The position numbers and the translations under genes are program-made. Under the pieces are notes generated by a model. It saw only the letters and a program-made list of their open reading frames with translations, was not told the origin of the DNA and did no database searches. From Gammaproteobacteria bacterium (GTDB taxonomy: Bacteria; Pseudomonadota; Gammaproteobacteria; PS1; Pseudothioglobaceae): 17,630 bases of DNA. Positions 1 through 9,752 of the stretch are shown piece after piece. The DNA lies in NCBI GenBank assembly GCA_024280535.1, contig JAJRPY010000176.1, forward strand, positions 1-17,630, written 5' to 3'. How positions within the stretch are numbered: the first letter of the stretch is position 1; each line of letters begins with the position of its first letter.

Positions 1-110
1 AACGGTTTTTTATTGGGCCGAGCAATAGAGAGGCTTTGGTGATTTAAGATACCTGAGAAATGGGTGTTGTTGGTTTTTTTTGAGTGGGTTTTTAAGGGTT
101 GACTACTTAT
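1..110. other. Unassigned left edge of window
   Basis: No gene can be assigned here. Two plus-strand frames stay open from the left edge and stop at 40-42 (TGA) and 45-47 (TAA), so a short C-terminal tail of an upstream plus-strand gene is possible, but too few residues are present to recognise it. Bases 48-110 are T-rich, without a convincing hairpin terminator. A TTGACT hexamer at 99-104 resembles a -35 box, but only a poor -10 match follows, inside the repeat element, so I do not call a promoter. Confidence 0.3.
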
Positions 111-303
111 AGAGACCTTTGCATAAATAGGAATGATTAGTAAAATTCAATTTTTGTTCAATGAGTGATTTTCTTAAACCCAACCCTAGCAGGGTCAGCG
201 CTACACAGCAATCCTCTGGGAGGACTAAGGTTGGGTTTAAAAAATTGCCAAGTGAATGAAAAGTGGATTTTTGATGATGATTCATATTTGTGCAAAGGTC
301 TCT
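111..303 (-). mobile_element. Palindromic MITE-like element, copy 1
   Basis: A 193-bp non-coding element bounded by inverted termini AGAGACCTTTGCA / TGCAAAGGTCTCT. It is about 90% identical, without indels, to the reverse complement of the element at 14839-15030. The terminal repeats extend inward about 34 bp with some 6 mismatches. Inside them is a second, perfect 12-bp inverted repeat, TTAAACCCAACC (174-185) with GGTTGGGTTTAA (229-240), and within that a small hairpin TCCTC-TGG-GAGGA (212-224). The flanks fit a TA duplication (108-109 and 305-306), or TATA if the ends are set one base inward. The termini look like those of IS5-type or related insertion sequences, but no transposase is present, so it is a non-autonomous element. 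Strand is given as the direction matching copy 2. Read that way, it begins 12-13 bp after the rpiA stop codon. Confidence 0.8.
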
Positions 304-316
304 ATAGTGTTAGGGG

Positions 317-979
317 TTAAGCACTAACGACTTTAACCCCATTTGGGGTGCCTAGTAGCAGTACATTAGCATGGCGCTGGGCAAATAAGCCATTGGTGAC
401 AACGCCAACGATACTGTTTAATTCTGTTTCCATGGCTTTTGCGTGGGTGATTTTTAATCCTGCTATATCAATAATTAAATTGCCATTATCAGTCATAAAA
501 TTTTCTCTAATCGATGGTGCGCCACCAATCTTATGGGTAATTTGACGCATCACATAATTGGCTGCCATAGGGATAACCTCGACTGGCAGTGGAAAGTTGC
601 CCATCACCGATACCAATTTTGATTCATCAGCAATACAGACAAATTGGTCAGCAACGGCAGCCACAATTTTTTCGCGCGTTAATGCACCGCCTCCCCCTTT
701 GATTAAGTTTAAGCCATCATCAGATTCATCAGCGCCATCAATATAGACAGAAATGGCTGCTACTTCGTTAAGGTCAAAAACTTTGATGCCATGAGCTTCT
801 AAGCGATCTGCTGTGGCAATAGAACTGGCTACTGCGCCTTTAATATCATTTTTCATCGTTGCCAAGGCATCAATAAAAAAATTAGCCGTAGAGCCTGTGC
901 CTACGCCTATAATAGTGTCTTTTACGACGTACTTAAGCGCGGCTTGTGCAACGGCAAGTTTCATTTCGTCTTGAGTCAT
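317..979 (-). CDS. rpiA: Ribose-5-phosphate isomerase A
   Basis: Interconverts ribose 5-phosphate and ribulose 5-phosphate in the non-oxidative pentose phosphate pathway, and in the Calvin cycle where one is present; cytoplasmic. The 220-residue protein matches the usual RpiA length. Visible motifs are GTGST (residues 27-31, phosphate loop), DGADE (81-85, with catalytic Asp81 and Asp84), KGGGGAL (94-100, Lys94) and Glu103, numbered as in the E. coli enzyme. The reading frame is open to an ATG 11 codons upstream (1012). I chose the ATG at 979 because the protein then begins MTQDEMK, as RpiA proteins do, and because GGAG lies 6 bases before it. The gene is divergent from rdgB. MITE copy 1 follows its stop codon. 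Confidence 0.95.
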   Translation of the reverse strand: MTQDEMKLAVAQAALKYVVKDTIIGVGTGSTANFFIDALATMKNDIKGAVASSIATADRLEAHGIKVFDLNEVAAISVYIDGADESDDGLNLIKGGGGALTREKIVAAVADQFVCIADESKLVSVMGNFPLPVEVIPMAANYVMRQITHKIGGAPSIRENFMTDNGNLIIDIAGLKITHAKAMETELNSIVGVVTNGLFAQRHANVLLLGTPNGVKVVSA

Positions 980-985
980 AATGTG

Positions 986-989
986 CTCC
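986..989 (-). promoter_or_regulatory. Shine-Dalgarno site fixing the rpiA start
   Basis: CTCC on the plus strand reads GGAG on the minus strand, 6 bases before the ATG at 977-979. It supports this start over the in-frame ATG at 1010-1012, which lies next to the presumed -10 box and has no such site. Confidence 0.65.
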
Positions 990-1011
990 ATAAAATCTAA
1001 ATATTTAACCA

Positions 1012-1017
1012 ATTATA
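1012..1017 (-). promoter_or_regulatory. Likely -10 box of the rpiA promoter
   Basis: The minus strand reads a perfect TATAAT here. Transcription would begin near 1005, leaving a leader of about 25 bases before the ATG at 979. No good -35 hexamer is seen at 16-18 bp spacing, and that stretch lies inside the first codons of rdgB. The call rests on the -10 match and its position. Confidence 0.45.
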
Positions 1018-1021
1018 CACG

Positions 1022-1609
1022 ATGAAAAAAATCATTCTAGCCAGCAATAACAAGGGAAAAATTAAGGAGTTTAGCGCTATGCTTGAGGGCGTTTATGAAC
1101 TGGTGTCAATGGATGCCATGGGCGTGGAAGAGGTGCCAGAAATCGGGCTAAGTTTTGTTGAAAATGCACTGATAAAAGCCCGAAATGCCAGTAAACAATC
1201 TGGACTGCCGGCACTTGCTGACGATTCTGGCCTGGTGATAGACGCATTAAAAGGCGCACCTGGCATTTATTCAGCACGCTATGCGGGCAATCACGGCGAT
1301 GATGATGCCAATACTCGCAAGGTGTTAGCAGATATGCAAGCGGTTGCCGACGATCAGCGTAGTGCCAGATTTTGGTGTGCGATTGTGTTTGTTGAACATG
1401 CACATGACCCAACGCCGATTATTATCCAGCGCAGTTGGGAAGGTGAAATTCTTCGCGAAAAAGTGGGCAATAATGGTTTTGGTTACGACCCTATTTTTTA
1501 TCTGTCCACACATAAAAAAACTTCTGCCGAACTGTTGCCAGCCACTAAAAATGTAATCTCTCATCGAGGCAAGGCACTTCAGGCGTTACTTCAGGCATTA
1601 AAAAACTAA
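1022..1609 (+). CDS. rdgB: XTP/dITP pyrophosphatase, RdgB/HAM1 family
   Basis: Hydrolyses non-canonical purine nucleoside triphosphates (ITP, dITP, XTP) to monophosphates, keeping damaged purines out of DNA and RNA; cytoplasmic. The 195-residue length is normal for the family. Motifs in order are SNNKGK (8-13, substrate loop), DDSGL (67-71, with the acidic residues for metal and catalysis), GFGYDPIF (152-159) and SHRGKA (180-185). The ATG lies 42 bp from the rpiA start on the opposite strand, with no clear Shine-Dalgarno sequence, but the N-terminal MKKIILASNN fits the family start. hemW follows after 8 bp, so the two are probably co-transcribed. Confidence 0.94.
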   Translation: MKKIILASNNKGKIKEFSAMLEGVYELVSMDAMGVEEVPEIGLSFVENALIKARNASKQSGLPALADDSGLVIDALKGAPGIYSARYAGNHGDDDANTRKVLADMQAVADDQRSARFWCAIVFVEHAHDPTPIIIQRSWEGEILREKVGNNGFGYDPIFYLSTHKKTSAELLPATKNVISHRGKALQALLQALKN

Positions 1610-1617
1610 TTGCCAAA

Positions 1618-2724
1618 ATGCTAGCACTGCCGCCATTATCACTATATATCCACTACCCGTGGTGTGTCAAAAAATGCCCATACTGTGATTTTAATTCTCA
1701 TGAAGGTGAACATAGAAGCGGCTATATTGAGACGCTGCTACAAGATTTGGAGGATGACTTAATGTATCTCCAAGATCGTACCATTCATTCAATTTTTATA
1801 GGCGGTGGTACGCCAAGTTTGATGAGTGAACAAGCGTTGGCACAGTTGTTTGACGGCCTTAAGCAACGGTTGAAATTTGAAGAGGATATTGAAATAACGC
1901 TTGAAAGCAATCCGGGTACTTTTGAGGTGGATAAGTTTAAGGTTTTTAAACAGATTGGCATTAATCGATTGTCAATTGGCGTGCAGTCGTTTAATGATAC
2001 GCATTTGCAGTCTTTGGGGCGTATCCATAATGCCAATAATGCGCTTGAGGCTTGTCAGCAAGCGGGCAATTTGTTTGATCAAGTTAATATTGATTTGATG
2101 TATGCGCTAGAGGGACAGACAATAAGGCAAAGTTTGGACGATATTAATCAGGCAATTGCCCTAAATCCTAGCCATATTTCCTTATACCAACTCACTATTG
2201 AGCCGAATACATTATTTGCAAAATTCCCACCTAGGTTGCCCAATGAGGAAGACAGTTGGGCAATGGGCGAGCGCGGTACTGAGCGACTAGAGGCTGCGGG
2301 TTTTAAGCGCTATGAGGTTTCTGCTTTTGGAAAAATACCGTCAAAGCATAATATCAATTATTGGGAATTTGGGGATTATATCGGCATTGGTGCGGGGGCT
2401 CATGGCAAAATTACGTCCCGTGAACAGAACGCAATAATTAGAACTGTTAAGTCCAAATCCCCGCAAGATTATCTACATCATCGACAAACAAAAAAAGAGA
2501 TTGTTGGCAATCAGTCGTTTGAATTTATGCTGAATGCACTAAGATTAAAACAAGGATTTAGCGTTGATTTATTTGAAAGTAGAACAGGGCAATCTATTGA
2601 AGTTGTTGCTGATAAAATCCATCAGGCTGAAGCTCAAGGCTTGTTAATAAAAGTCGATAATCAAATTATGCCAAGCAAAAAAGGCTTTGATTTTTTAAAT
2701 GATTTGCAGGCTTATTTTATGTGA
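1618..2724 (+). CDS. hemW: Radical SAM heme chaperone HemW
   Basis: Heme-binding radical SAM protein of the HemN-like family, thought to deliver heme to respiratory enzymes. It is often mis-annotated as oxygen-independent coproporphyrinogen III oxidase. The 368-residue length fits HemW and is shorter than true HemN. Cys16, Cys20 and Cys23 in WCVKKCPYC form the CxxxCxxC site for the 4Fe-4S cluster that binds SAM. GGGTPS at 62-67 is the usual glycine-rich motif. The start LPPLSLYIHYPWC resembles E. coli HemW, and the C-terminal third matches the HemN C-terminal domain region. It follows rdgB by 8 bp. A heme chaperone beside cytochrome and oxidase genes is a sensible context, though rdgB-hemW is a common pair on its own. 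Confidence 0.92.
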   Translation: MLALPPLSLYIHYPWCVKKCPYCDFNSHEGEHRSGYIETLLQDLEDDLMYLQDRTIHSIFIGGGTPSLMSEQALAQLFDGLKQRLKFEEDIEITLESNPGTFEVDKFKVFKQIGINRLSIGVQSFNDTHLQSLGRIHNANNALEACQQAGNLFDQVNIDLMYALEGQTIRQSLDDINQAIALNPSHISLYQLTIEPNTLFAKFPPRLPNEEDSWAMGERGTERLEAAGFKRYEVSAFGKIPSKHNINYWEFGDYIGIGAGAHGKITSREQNAIIRTVKSKSPQDYLHHRQTKKEIVGNQSFEFMLNALRLKQGFSVDLFESRTGQSIEVVADKIHQAEAQGLLIKVDNQIMPSKKGFDFLNDLQAYFM

Positions 2725-2763
2725 TAAAATCAATTTTTATGGTTAATAAAAGTGCAAAACTGT

Positions 2764-3216
2764 ATGAATAAAATATTAGTAGTGGGTGCGCTAATCAGTG
2801 CTACAACGATAAAAAGGCTAGCAATGATTGTCGGTGTATTATTTTTAACGGCTTGTTTTGATAGTGATAAGGGTCAAACAACAGCTTAACAAAGTGTCAA
2901 TCTAGGCAAGGCAACTTTTGAAACAAATTGTGCCACTTGCCATGGTCAAGAAGGGCAGGGCTTGACTAAAGATTGGAAAGCAAAACAGGCAGATGGGAAA
3001 TTTCCCGCACCACCTGTTAATGGCACCGCACATGCTTGGCACCACTCGCCTGATACGTTGATGAATACCATCAATAATGGAGGTGTGAAATTAGGCGGTT
3101 GGATGCCAGGGTTCAAAGATAAACTTAGCGAAGCAGAAAAGCAAGCAGTATTAAAGTATGTGCATGACCTTTGGCCGCAAGAGATTCAGACAAAATACGA
3201 CGCTCGGTTTAAATAA
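2764..3216 (+). pseudogene. c-type cytochrome, interrupted by an in-frame stop
   Basis: One reading frame from ATG 2764 encodes a lipoprotein-like signal ending LTAC (Cys31, codon 2854-2856), a short linker, then TAA at 2887-2889. The same frame continues with a complete small cytochrome c domain: CATCH heme site (2929-2943), a later GGWMPGF with the likely axial Met, and a C-terminal YVHDLWP helix, ending at 3216. The stop separates the export signal from the heme domain, and no in-frame ATG, GTG or TTG lies between the stop and CATCH, so no exported holocytochrome can be made without readthrough. CAA to TAA is the simplest change, since the next codon is CAA. The start is uncertain: ATG 2824 has a better AAGG site but leaves an 11-residue signal lacking the preceding Lys-Arg. 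Such cytochromes often accompany copper oxidases, as here. A sequencing error is possible. Confidence 0.75.
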
Positions 3217-3247
3217 GCCAAGTTTATAATTTTTAAAGGAAATTAAG

Positions 3248-4711
3248 ATGATATCAAGAAGACGATTTATTCAATCCATTGCGGCCGTTGCTTTGTTGCC
3301 AAAGCAATTATTGCAAGCCAAGGGGTTGTTAGCAGCCAATGTTTTTCAGGTGCCTAAGCTGGAGATGGGCAGGCGCGTCGGTAAAGAGGTTTATTTTGAC
3401 CTTAATTTACAATCAACAATGAGTCAGATTTTGCCCAATAAGCGCACGCTAACGTGGGGCATTAATCAAAATTTTTTAGGGGTGACTTTGCGCGCTAATA
3501 AGGGCGACAAAGTACATATTAAAGTTAGCAATCAATTAAACAAAACATCAACATTGCATTGGCACGGTATGAAATTGCCCGCCAAAGCGGATGGCGGCCC
3601 GCATCAGCCGATTGAGCCGGGAAAGGCTTGGCTGAGTGAGTTTGACATTATTCAGCCGGCTGCCACACTTTGGTATCACTCGCATCAAATACATAAAACG
3701 GGCGAGCAGGTGTATAACGGCTTGGCGGGTCTGTTTATTATTGATGATACAGAATCGGCTCAACTTAATCTGCCATCTGATTATGGAGTGGATGATTTTC
3801 CGGTAATTATTCAAGATAGAGAGTTTAATTCGGATGGTTCGTTTAGATATTTGTCAGGGTTTCGGGAAAAACTGATGGGTAAAATGGGTCAAATCATATT
3901 GGTTAATGGGGTGATAAATCCGGTGATGAAAGCGAAAAAATCCCTGATTAGATTAAGGATTTTGAATGGGTCTAATGCTAGAATTTATCAACTTGATTTT
4001 GATGATGCGCGCCCGTTTCATATTATTGCCAGTGATGGTGGCTTGCTAGAAAAGCCTGTTATGGCAAACTCTATTCAACTGGCACCAGCAGAGCGTGTGG
4101 AGATTTTGGTGGATGTGGCTGATGGGAAAATGCCAATGCTGCGCCATACAGAGGGCATGACTGGCATGATGATGCAACAAGAACAGGGCAGGCAGCCCGC
4201 AGTGGATATTTTCCAGATTGATGCCAGTCGTGCTGAGCGTTCTTCTCGTCAGGTGCCTAAGCAGTTGGTTGTGCATCAGCTTGATAGCCTTAAGCAGGTT
4301 GAGAAAAAGCGCAGGTTTGACTTGCAAATGCAAATGGGGCCGATGTTGATGATGAATGCGGCATTAGGGGCAAAAGATTTGCTAAAAATTAATGGTCAAT
4401 CTATGGATATTAATCGAATTGATGAGGTGGTTAAGGCTGGTAGCGTAGAGCTTTGGCAGATTAACAATACGTCAATGATGGCGCATCCATTTCATATTCA
4501 TAATGTTCAATTTAAGATTGTTAATCGTCGTGGAAAAATTGAAGGGCATGAATTGGGCTTTAAAGATATAGTATTGGTCAATCCGAACGAGAGCGTGCAG
4601 GTGCTGATTAGGTTTCCAAAATTTAGCGATGCAAAAATACCCTATATGTATCACTGCCATATTTTAGAGCATGAAGATGTAGGAATGATGGGGCAATTTA
4701 CCGTGGTTTAA
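3248..4711 (+). CDS. Tat-exported multicopper oxidase (CueO/CopA-oxidase type)
   Basis: A 487-residue periplasmic copper oxidase, expected to oxidise Cu(I) or another reductant with reduction of oxygen to water. The N-terminus SRRRFIQ followed by a short hydrophobic stretch is a twin-arginine signal, fitting export of a folded copper protein. All four copper-ligand motifs are present: HWHG (104-107), WYHSH (142-146), HPFHIH (413-418) and HCHILEHEDVGM (469-480), which includes the type 1 Cys and the Met axial ligand. Two Met-rich stretches (about 295-310 and 361-369) resemble the Met-rich regions of CueO, where they bind Cu(I). AAAGGA lies 7 bases before the ATG. The next gene is the copper ATPase, 18 bp downstream. 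Substrate is inferred from this context; a laccase-like or other metal oxidase role is possible. Confidence 0.88.
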   Translation: MISRRRFIQSIAAVALLPKQLLQAKGLLAANVFQVPKLEMGRRVGKEVYFDLNLQSTMSQILPNKRTLTWGINQNFLGVTLRANKGDKVHIKVSNQLNKTSTLHWHGMKLPAKADGGPHQPIEPGKAWLSEFDIIQPAATLWYHSHQIHKTGEQVYNGLAGLFIIDDTESAQLNLPSDYGVDDFPVIIQDREFNSDGSFRYLSGFREKLMGKMGQIILVNGVINPVMKAKKSLIRLRILNGSNARIYQLDFDDARPFHIIASDGGLLEKPVMANSIQLAPAERVEILVDVADGKMPMLRHTEGMTGMMMQQEQGRQPAVDIFQIDASRAERSSRQVPKQLVVHQLDSLKQVEKKRRFDLQMQMGPMLMMNAALGAKDLLKINGQSMDINRIDEVVKAGSVELWQINNTSMMAHPFHIHNVQFKIVNRRGKIEGHELGFKDIVLVNPNESVQVLIRFPKFSDAKIPYMYHCHILEHEDVGMMGQFTVV

Positions 4712-4729
4712 TGATTATAAGGGCTTGCC

Positions 4730-7214
4730 ATGAAACACAGTTATCAAATTTTGGATATGTCTTGTGCAGGTTGTAGTGATAGTGTTAAAAAGGCATTATT
4801 AACATTAACAGATATTAATAAGATAGACATTGATTTGACCCACAAAACTGTGGTGATTGATGCCAATATACAGTTATCATTGGACACCTTGCAACAGGCC
4901 TTGTTGGCGGCTGGATTGCATTATACAATCACAGCAAAAAGCCACAATACCTGTTCACATCACGACTCAAAACAGCAAAAAATTGATCAGCACGGCAATG
5001 GTGTATTTTATTGCCCAATGTTTTGCGAAGGTGACAAAACTTATCCAACACAAAGTGGATGCCCCGTATGTGGAATGGATTTGCTTGAGCAACCTAGTGC
5101 AACTCAAACAAGACAATTTGGCTGCCCGATGCACCCTGATATTATTAAAGATGAGGCGGGCAGTTGCATGATTTGCGGAATGGATTTGGTGGTACTAGAA
5201 CCTGAAGATACTGAGCAAAAAGCATATCAAGTTTTGCTGAAAAAAATGCAACTATCAATAGCCTTCGCCTTGCCTGTATTTATTATTGCAATGGCTGATT
5301 TGGCACCTAACAACCCACTTGATAGTGTAATGAGTGGGCAGGCTTGGGGCTTTGTGCAATTAATACTCACCATGCCAATTGTTTTTTGGACTTGTTGGAT
5401 GTTTTTTGAGCGAGCTTATCAGTCTATTCTTACTTGGAATCTTAATATGTTTACCTTGGTTGGCATAGGCACGGGTATTGCATTTATGTTTAGTGTGGTT
5501 GGGTTGTTTTTTCCTGATATTTTTCCAGATGATTTTAAATCTGAGAGTGGCTCAGTATTACTATATTTTGAAGCAACTGCCGTTATTTTGACGTTAGTGC
5601 TATTGGGTCAATTGTTAGAGGCAAAAGTGCATGGTCAAACCAGCACCGCATTAAAAGAATTGTTAAAACTCGCACCTTCAGAGGCAACATTAGTGACTGA
5701 TGATGGCGATGTAACGGTTAGCATTCATGAGATTAAAGTGGGTGATTTATTGAGGGTTAAACCAGGGGACAAAATCGCAGTTGATGGGGTTATTCGTCAA
5801 GGGCAAAGTAGTATTGATGAATCTATGATTTCAGGCGAGCCAATTCCTGTGGATAAAATCCAGGGAGATTTGGTGATTGCAGGCACGATTAATAGCAATC
5901 AGTCGTTTGTTATGCAGGCACAAAAAATTGGTTCAGAAACGCTACTTTCGCAAATTATTCAAATGGTGAAAGATGCCTCAAGGTCACGTGCGCCTATTCA
6001 AAAATTGGTGGATACAGTTGCGGGTTATTTTGTCCCAGTTGTTGTGTTGGTTGCGGTTGTTACTTTTAGTATTTGGGCAGTATTTGGACCCGAACCGGCG
6101 ATGGTGTATGGTTTTGTGAATGCAGTATCAGTATTGATTATTGCTTGCCCCTGTGCTTTAGGGTTGGCAACACCTATGTCGGTGATGGTTGGTGTGGGCA
6201 AGGGGGCTCAATCGGGTGTGTTAATTAAAGATGCAGAATCTCTGGAAGTGATGAATAAAGTGGATGTGTTAATCACTGATAAAACAGGCACCATTACCGA
6301 AGGCAAGCCCTCAGTCGATACTATATTTTCATCAACAGGCAATGAGGCTGATTTATTGCAAAAAGTAGCATCACTTAATCAATATAGCGAACACCCTTTG
6401 GCAAAAGCTGTGGTGCATTATGCACAAGAAAAAAATAGTAAACTCATAGAGGTGAATGATTTTAAAGCCATTCCTGGTAAAGGTGTTATTGGCACTATCG
6501 ACCAACAACAAATAACTTTGGGAAATTCGGCATTGTTGGACGCTTACAACATTAATATTGCTAATGATTTGAATGAGAAAATAGTGCAGGCGCAAAAACA
6601 AGGTAAAACGGTTTCTTATATTGGTATTGACAACGAAGTGCTGGGCTATGTTGCAATCAGTGATAAGATTAAATCCAGCAGCAAAAAAGCCATTGCGGAT
6701 TTAATGGCACAAGGCGTTCAAGTAATTATGATGACAGGGGATAATAAAAATACCGCGCAAAGTGTTGCTGATGCATTAAATCTTGTTGAGTTTGAGGCAT
6801 CTTGCTTGCCAGAAGACAAACTTAAAAAAATCAAACAATTACAAGCGCAAAACAAGGTTGTGGCAATGGCAGGTGATGGTGTGAATGATTCACCTGCTTT
6901 GGCACAATCTAATGTGGGGATTGCTATGGGAACCGGTACCGATGTGGCAATAGAAAGCGCACAAATTACCTTAATTAAAGGTGATTTGGATGGCATTGTT
7001 AAGGCAAAAAAACTCAGTTATGCAGTGATGAAAAACATCAAACAAAATTTATTTTTTGCGTTTGCTTACAATATTTTAGGGGTGCCAATCGCAGCAGGAA
7101 TATTGTTTCCAGTTTTTGGTATTTTTCTATCGCCTATGATTGCGGCTACTGCCATGAGCTTTAGTTCAGTGTCGGTTATTGTCAACGCCCTTAGACTTAG
7201 AAAAATTTCTTTAT

Positions 7215-7216
<2 letters not shown>
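4730..7216 (+). CDS. copA: Cu(I)-exporting P1B-type ATPase, CopA family
   Basis: Inner-membrane pump using ATP to export Cu(I) from the cytoplasm. The 828 residues hold, in order: an HMA domain with MSCAGC (10-15); a His-rich linker; two tandem Cys-rich metal-binding modules of the YCPM/CPMHP...CGMDL type (about 94-118 and 131-153); membrane helices from about 174; actuator-domain SGEP (368-371); CPC (473-475) in the transport helix; the phosphorylation motif DKTGT (517-521); the HP motif of P1B pumps (555-556); GDGVND (715-720); and YN plus MSFSS in the last helices, as expected for Cu(I) selectivity. AAGGG lies 6 bases before the ATG. Regulation is not visible: I find no recognisable CueR- or CsoR-type operator upstream. 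The paired modules suggest it receives metal from a periplasmic or cytoplasmic donor, but this is inference. Confidence 0.93.
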
Positions 7217-9006
<1,790 letters not shown>

Positions 9007-9034
9007 GATGCAAGCCTTGCTTGCATCTTTTTTT
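9007..9034 (+). terminator. Rho-independent terminator of argB-pyrK
   Basis: A perfect 9-bp stem GATGCAAGC / GCTTGCATC with a 3-base loop CTT, followed by seven T residues. It begins on the base after the pyrK stop codon. Confidence 0.9.
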
Positions 9035-9040
9035 GATATG

Positions 9041-9063
9041 GTGCAAGCAAGGCTTGCACTTTT
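9041..9063 (+). terminator. Second, mirror-image terminator hairpin
   Basis: A perfect 8-bp stem GTGCAAGC / GCTTGCAC with loop AAG, then TTTT. Its 17-base core TGCAAGCAAGGCTTGCA is the reverse complement of the core of the hairpin just upstream, so the two can also pair with each other. It probably backs up the first terminator and insulates yggS. Confidence 0.7.
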
Positions 9064-9087
9064 GTATCTAAGTAGTTGTTGATTAAT

Positions 9088-9732
9088 ATGATTGCACAAA
9101 ATTTAGCAAAAATTCGTCGTCGTATTGATGGGGTTAAGCATTCGCAACAAGTGACACTTGTTGCTGTTGGTAAAACTAAGTCTGCTGCTGATCTTCAGCA
9201 AGCGATTGATGCTGGGCAAAGACACTTTGGTGAAAATTATTTACAAGAGGCCTTAGAGAAGATTGAAATTCTTAAAAATCAGGCGCTTGTTTGGCATTTT
9301 ATTGGTGCTATTCAATCTAATAAAACCAAGGCTATTGCTCAAAATTTTGATTGGGTGCATAGTGTTGATCAGCTAAAAATTGCGCAAAGACTCAACCATC
9401 AACGTCCGCTGGGCTTAAAAAAACTGAATGTTTTGTTACAAGTGAATATTGACCATGAGGCGACTAAATCAGGTGTTTTGGTGGAGGATATTGAGGCGCT
9501 AGTGCCTCAATTCGAACAGTTTCAGCATATTGTGCTTAGGGGGTTTATGTGTATTCCTCACCCTAATCAGGCTGAGCAAAGTTTTAAGGCAATGTCTAAC
9601 ATACTCAAAAAATACCCGAATTTAGACACTTTATCGATGGGAATGAGTGCGGATTTTGATTTGGCAGTTAAAAATGGCGCCACTTTTGTGCGTGTTGGTA
9701 CGGATATTTTTGGTCAAAGAGTGTATAGTTAA
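9088..9732 (+). CDS. yggS: PLP homeostasis protein, YggS/PLPBP family
   Basis: Single-domain pyridoxal-phosphate binding protein resembling the N-terminal barrel of alanine racemase. It has no firm enzymatic activity and helps balance cellular PLP and amino-acid pools. The protein is 214 residues from ATG 9088. I preferred this start to the upstream in-frame TTG (9076) because MIAQNLAKIRRRID aligns with the family N-terminus. Lys29 in AVGKTK is the PLP Schiff-base lysine. GENYLQEA, HFIGAIQSNK and the C-terminal SMGMSADFDLA and GTDIFGQR are the usual conserved segments. The loop before the PLP lysine is several residues shorter than in E. coli. The gene lies 21 bp upstream of the asparaginase-like gene. 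Confidence 0.92.
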   Translation: MIAQNLAKIRRRIDGVKHSQQVTLVAVGKTKSAADLQQAIDAGQRHFGENYLQEALEKIEILKNQALVWHFIGAIQSNKTKAIAQNFDWVHSVDQLKIAQRLNHQRPLGLKKLNVLLQVNIDHEATKSGVLVEDIEALVPQFEQFQHIVLRGFMCIPHPNQAEQSFKAMSNILKKYPNLDTLSMGMSADFDLAVKNGATFVRVGTDIFGQRVYS

Positions 9733-9752
9733 TTTTTTTTGTAAAAGTTTAT

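Noticed and set aside
103..285. Open frame of 60 residues on the minus strand inside MITE copy 1, with a similar 69-residue frame at 14857-15066 in copy 2
   Set aside because: The two frames align without indels, but about 12 of 60 residues differ for about 19 base changes, so most changes alter the protein. Both frames run out of the element into unrelated flanks before stopping, and their open state follows from the palindromic sequence. This does not look like a protein under selection.
980..1012. Upstream rpiA start giving 231 residues
   Set aside because: The extra 11 residues are not seen in RpiA families, and the start would overlap the likely -10 box. The ATG at 979 has a GGAG site and a family-like MTQDE start.
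1077..1412. Long antisense frames within rdgB, the oxidase, yhdP and tldD (for example 1077-1412, 4046-4333, 12640-13026)
   Set aside because: They lie fully opposite well-conserved genes, have no recognisable motifs and show the composition expected of antisense shadows.
2962..3216. A separate 84-residue gene starting at TTG 2962
   Set aside because: This start lies after the CATCH heme site and would make a cytochrome fragment without heme or signal. The frame is the tail of the interrupted cytochrome gene.
9076..9087. TTG start for yggS adding four residues
   Set aside because: The ATG at 9088 gives the expected N-terminus, and the TTG has no ribosome site to favour it.
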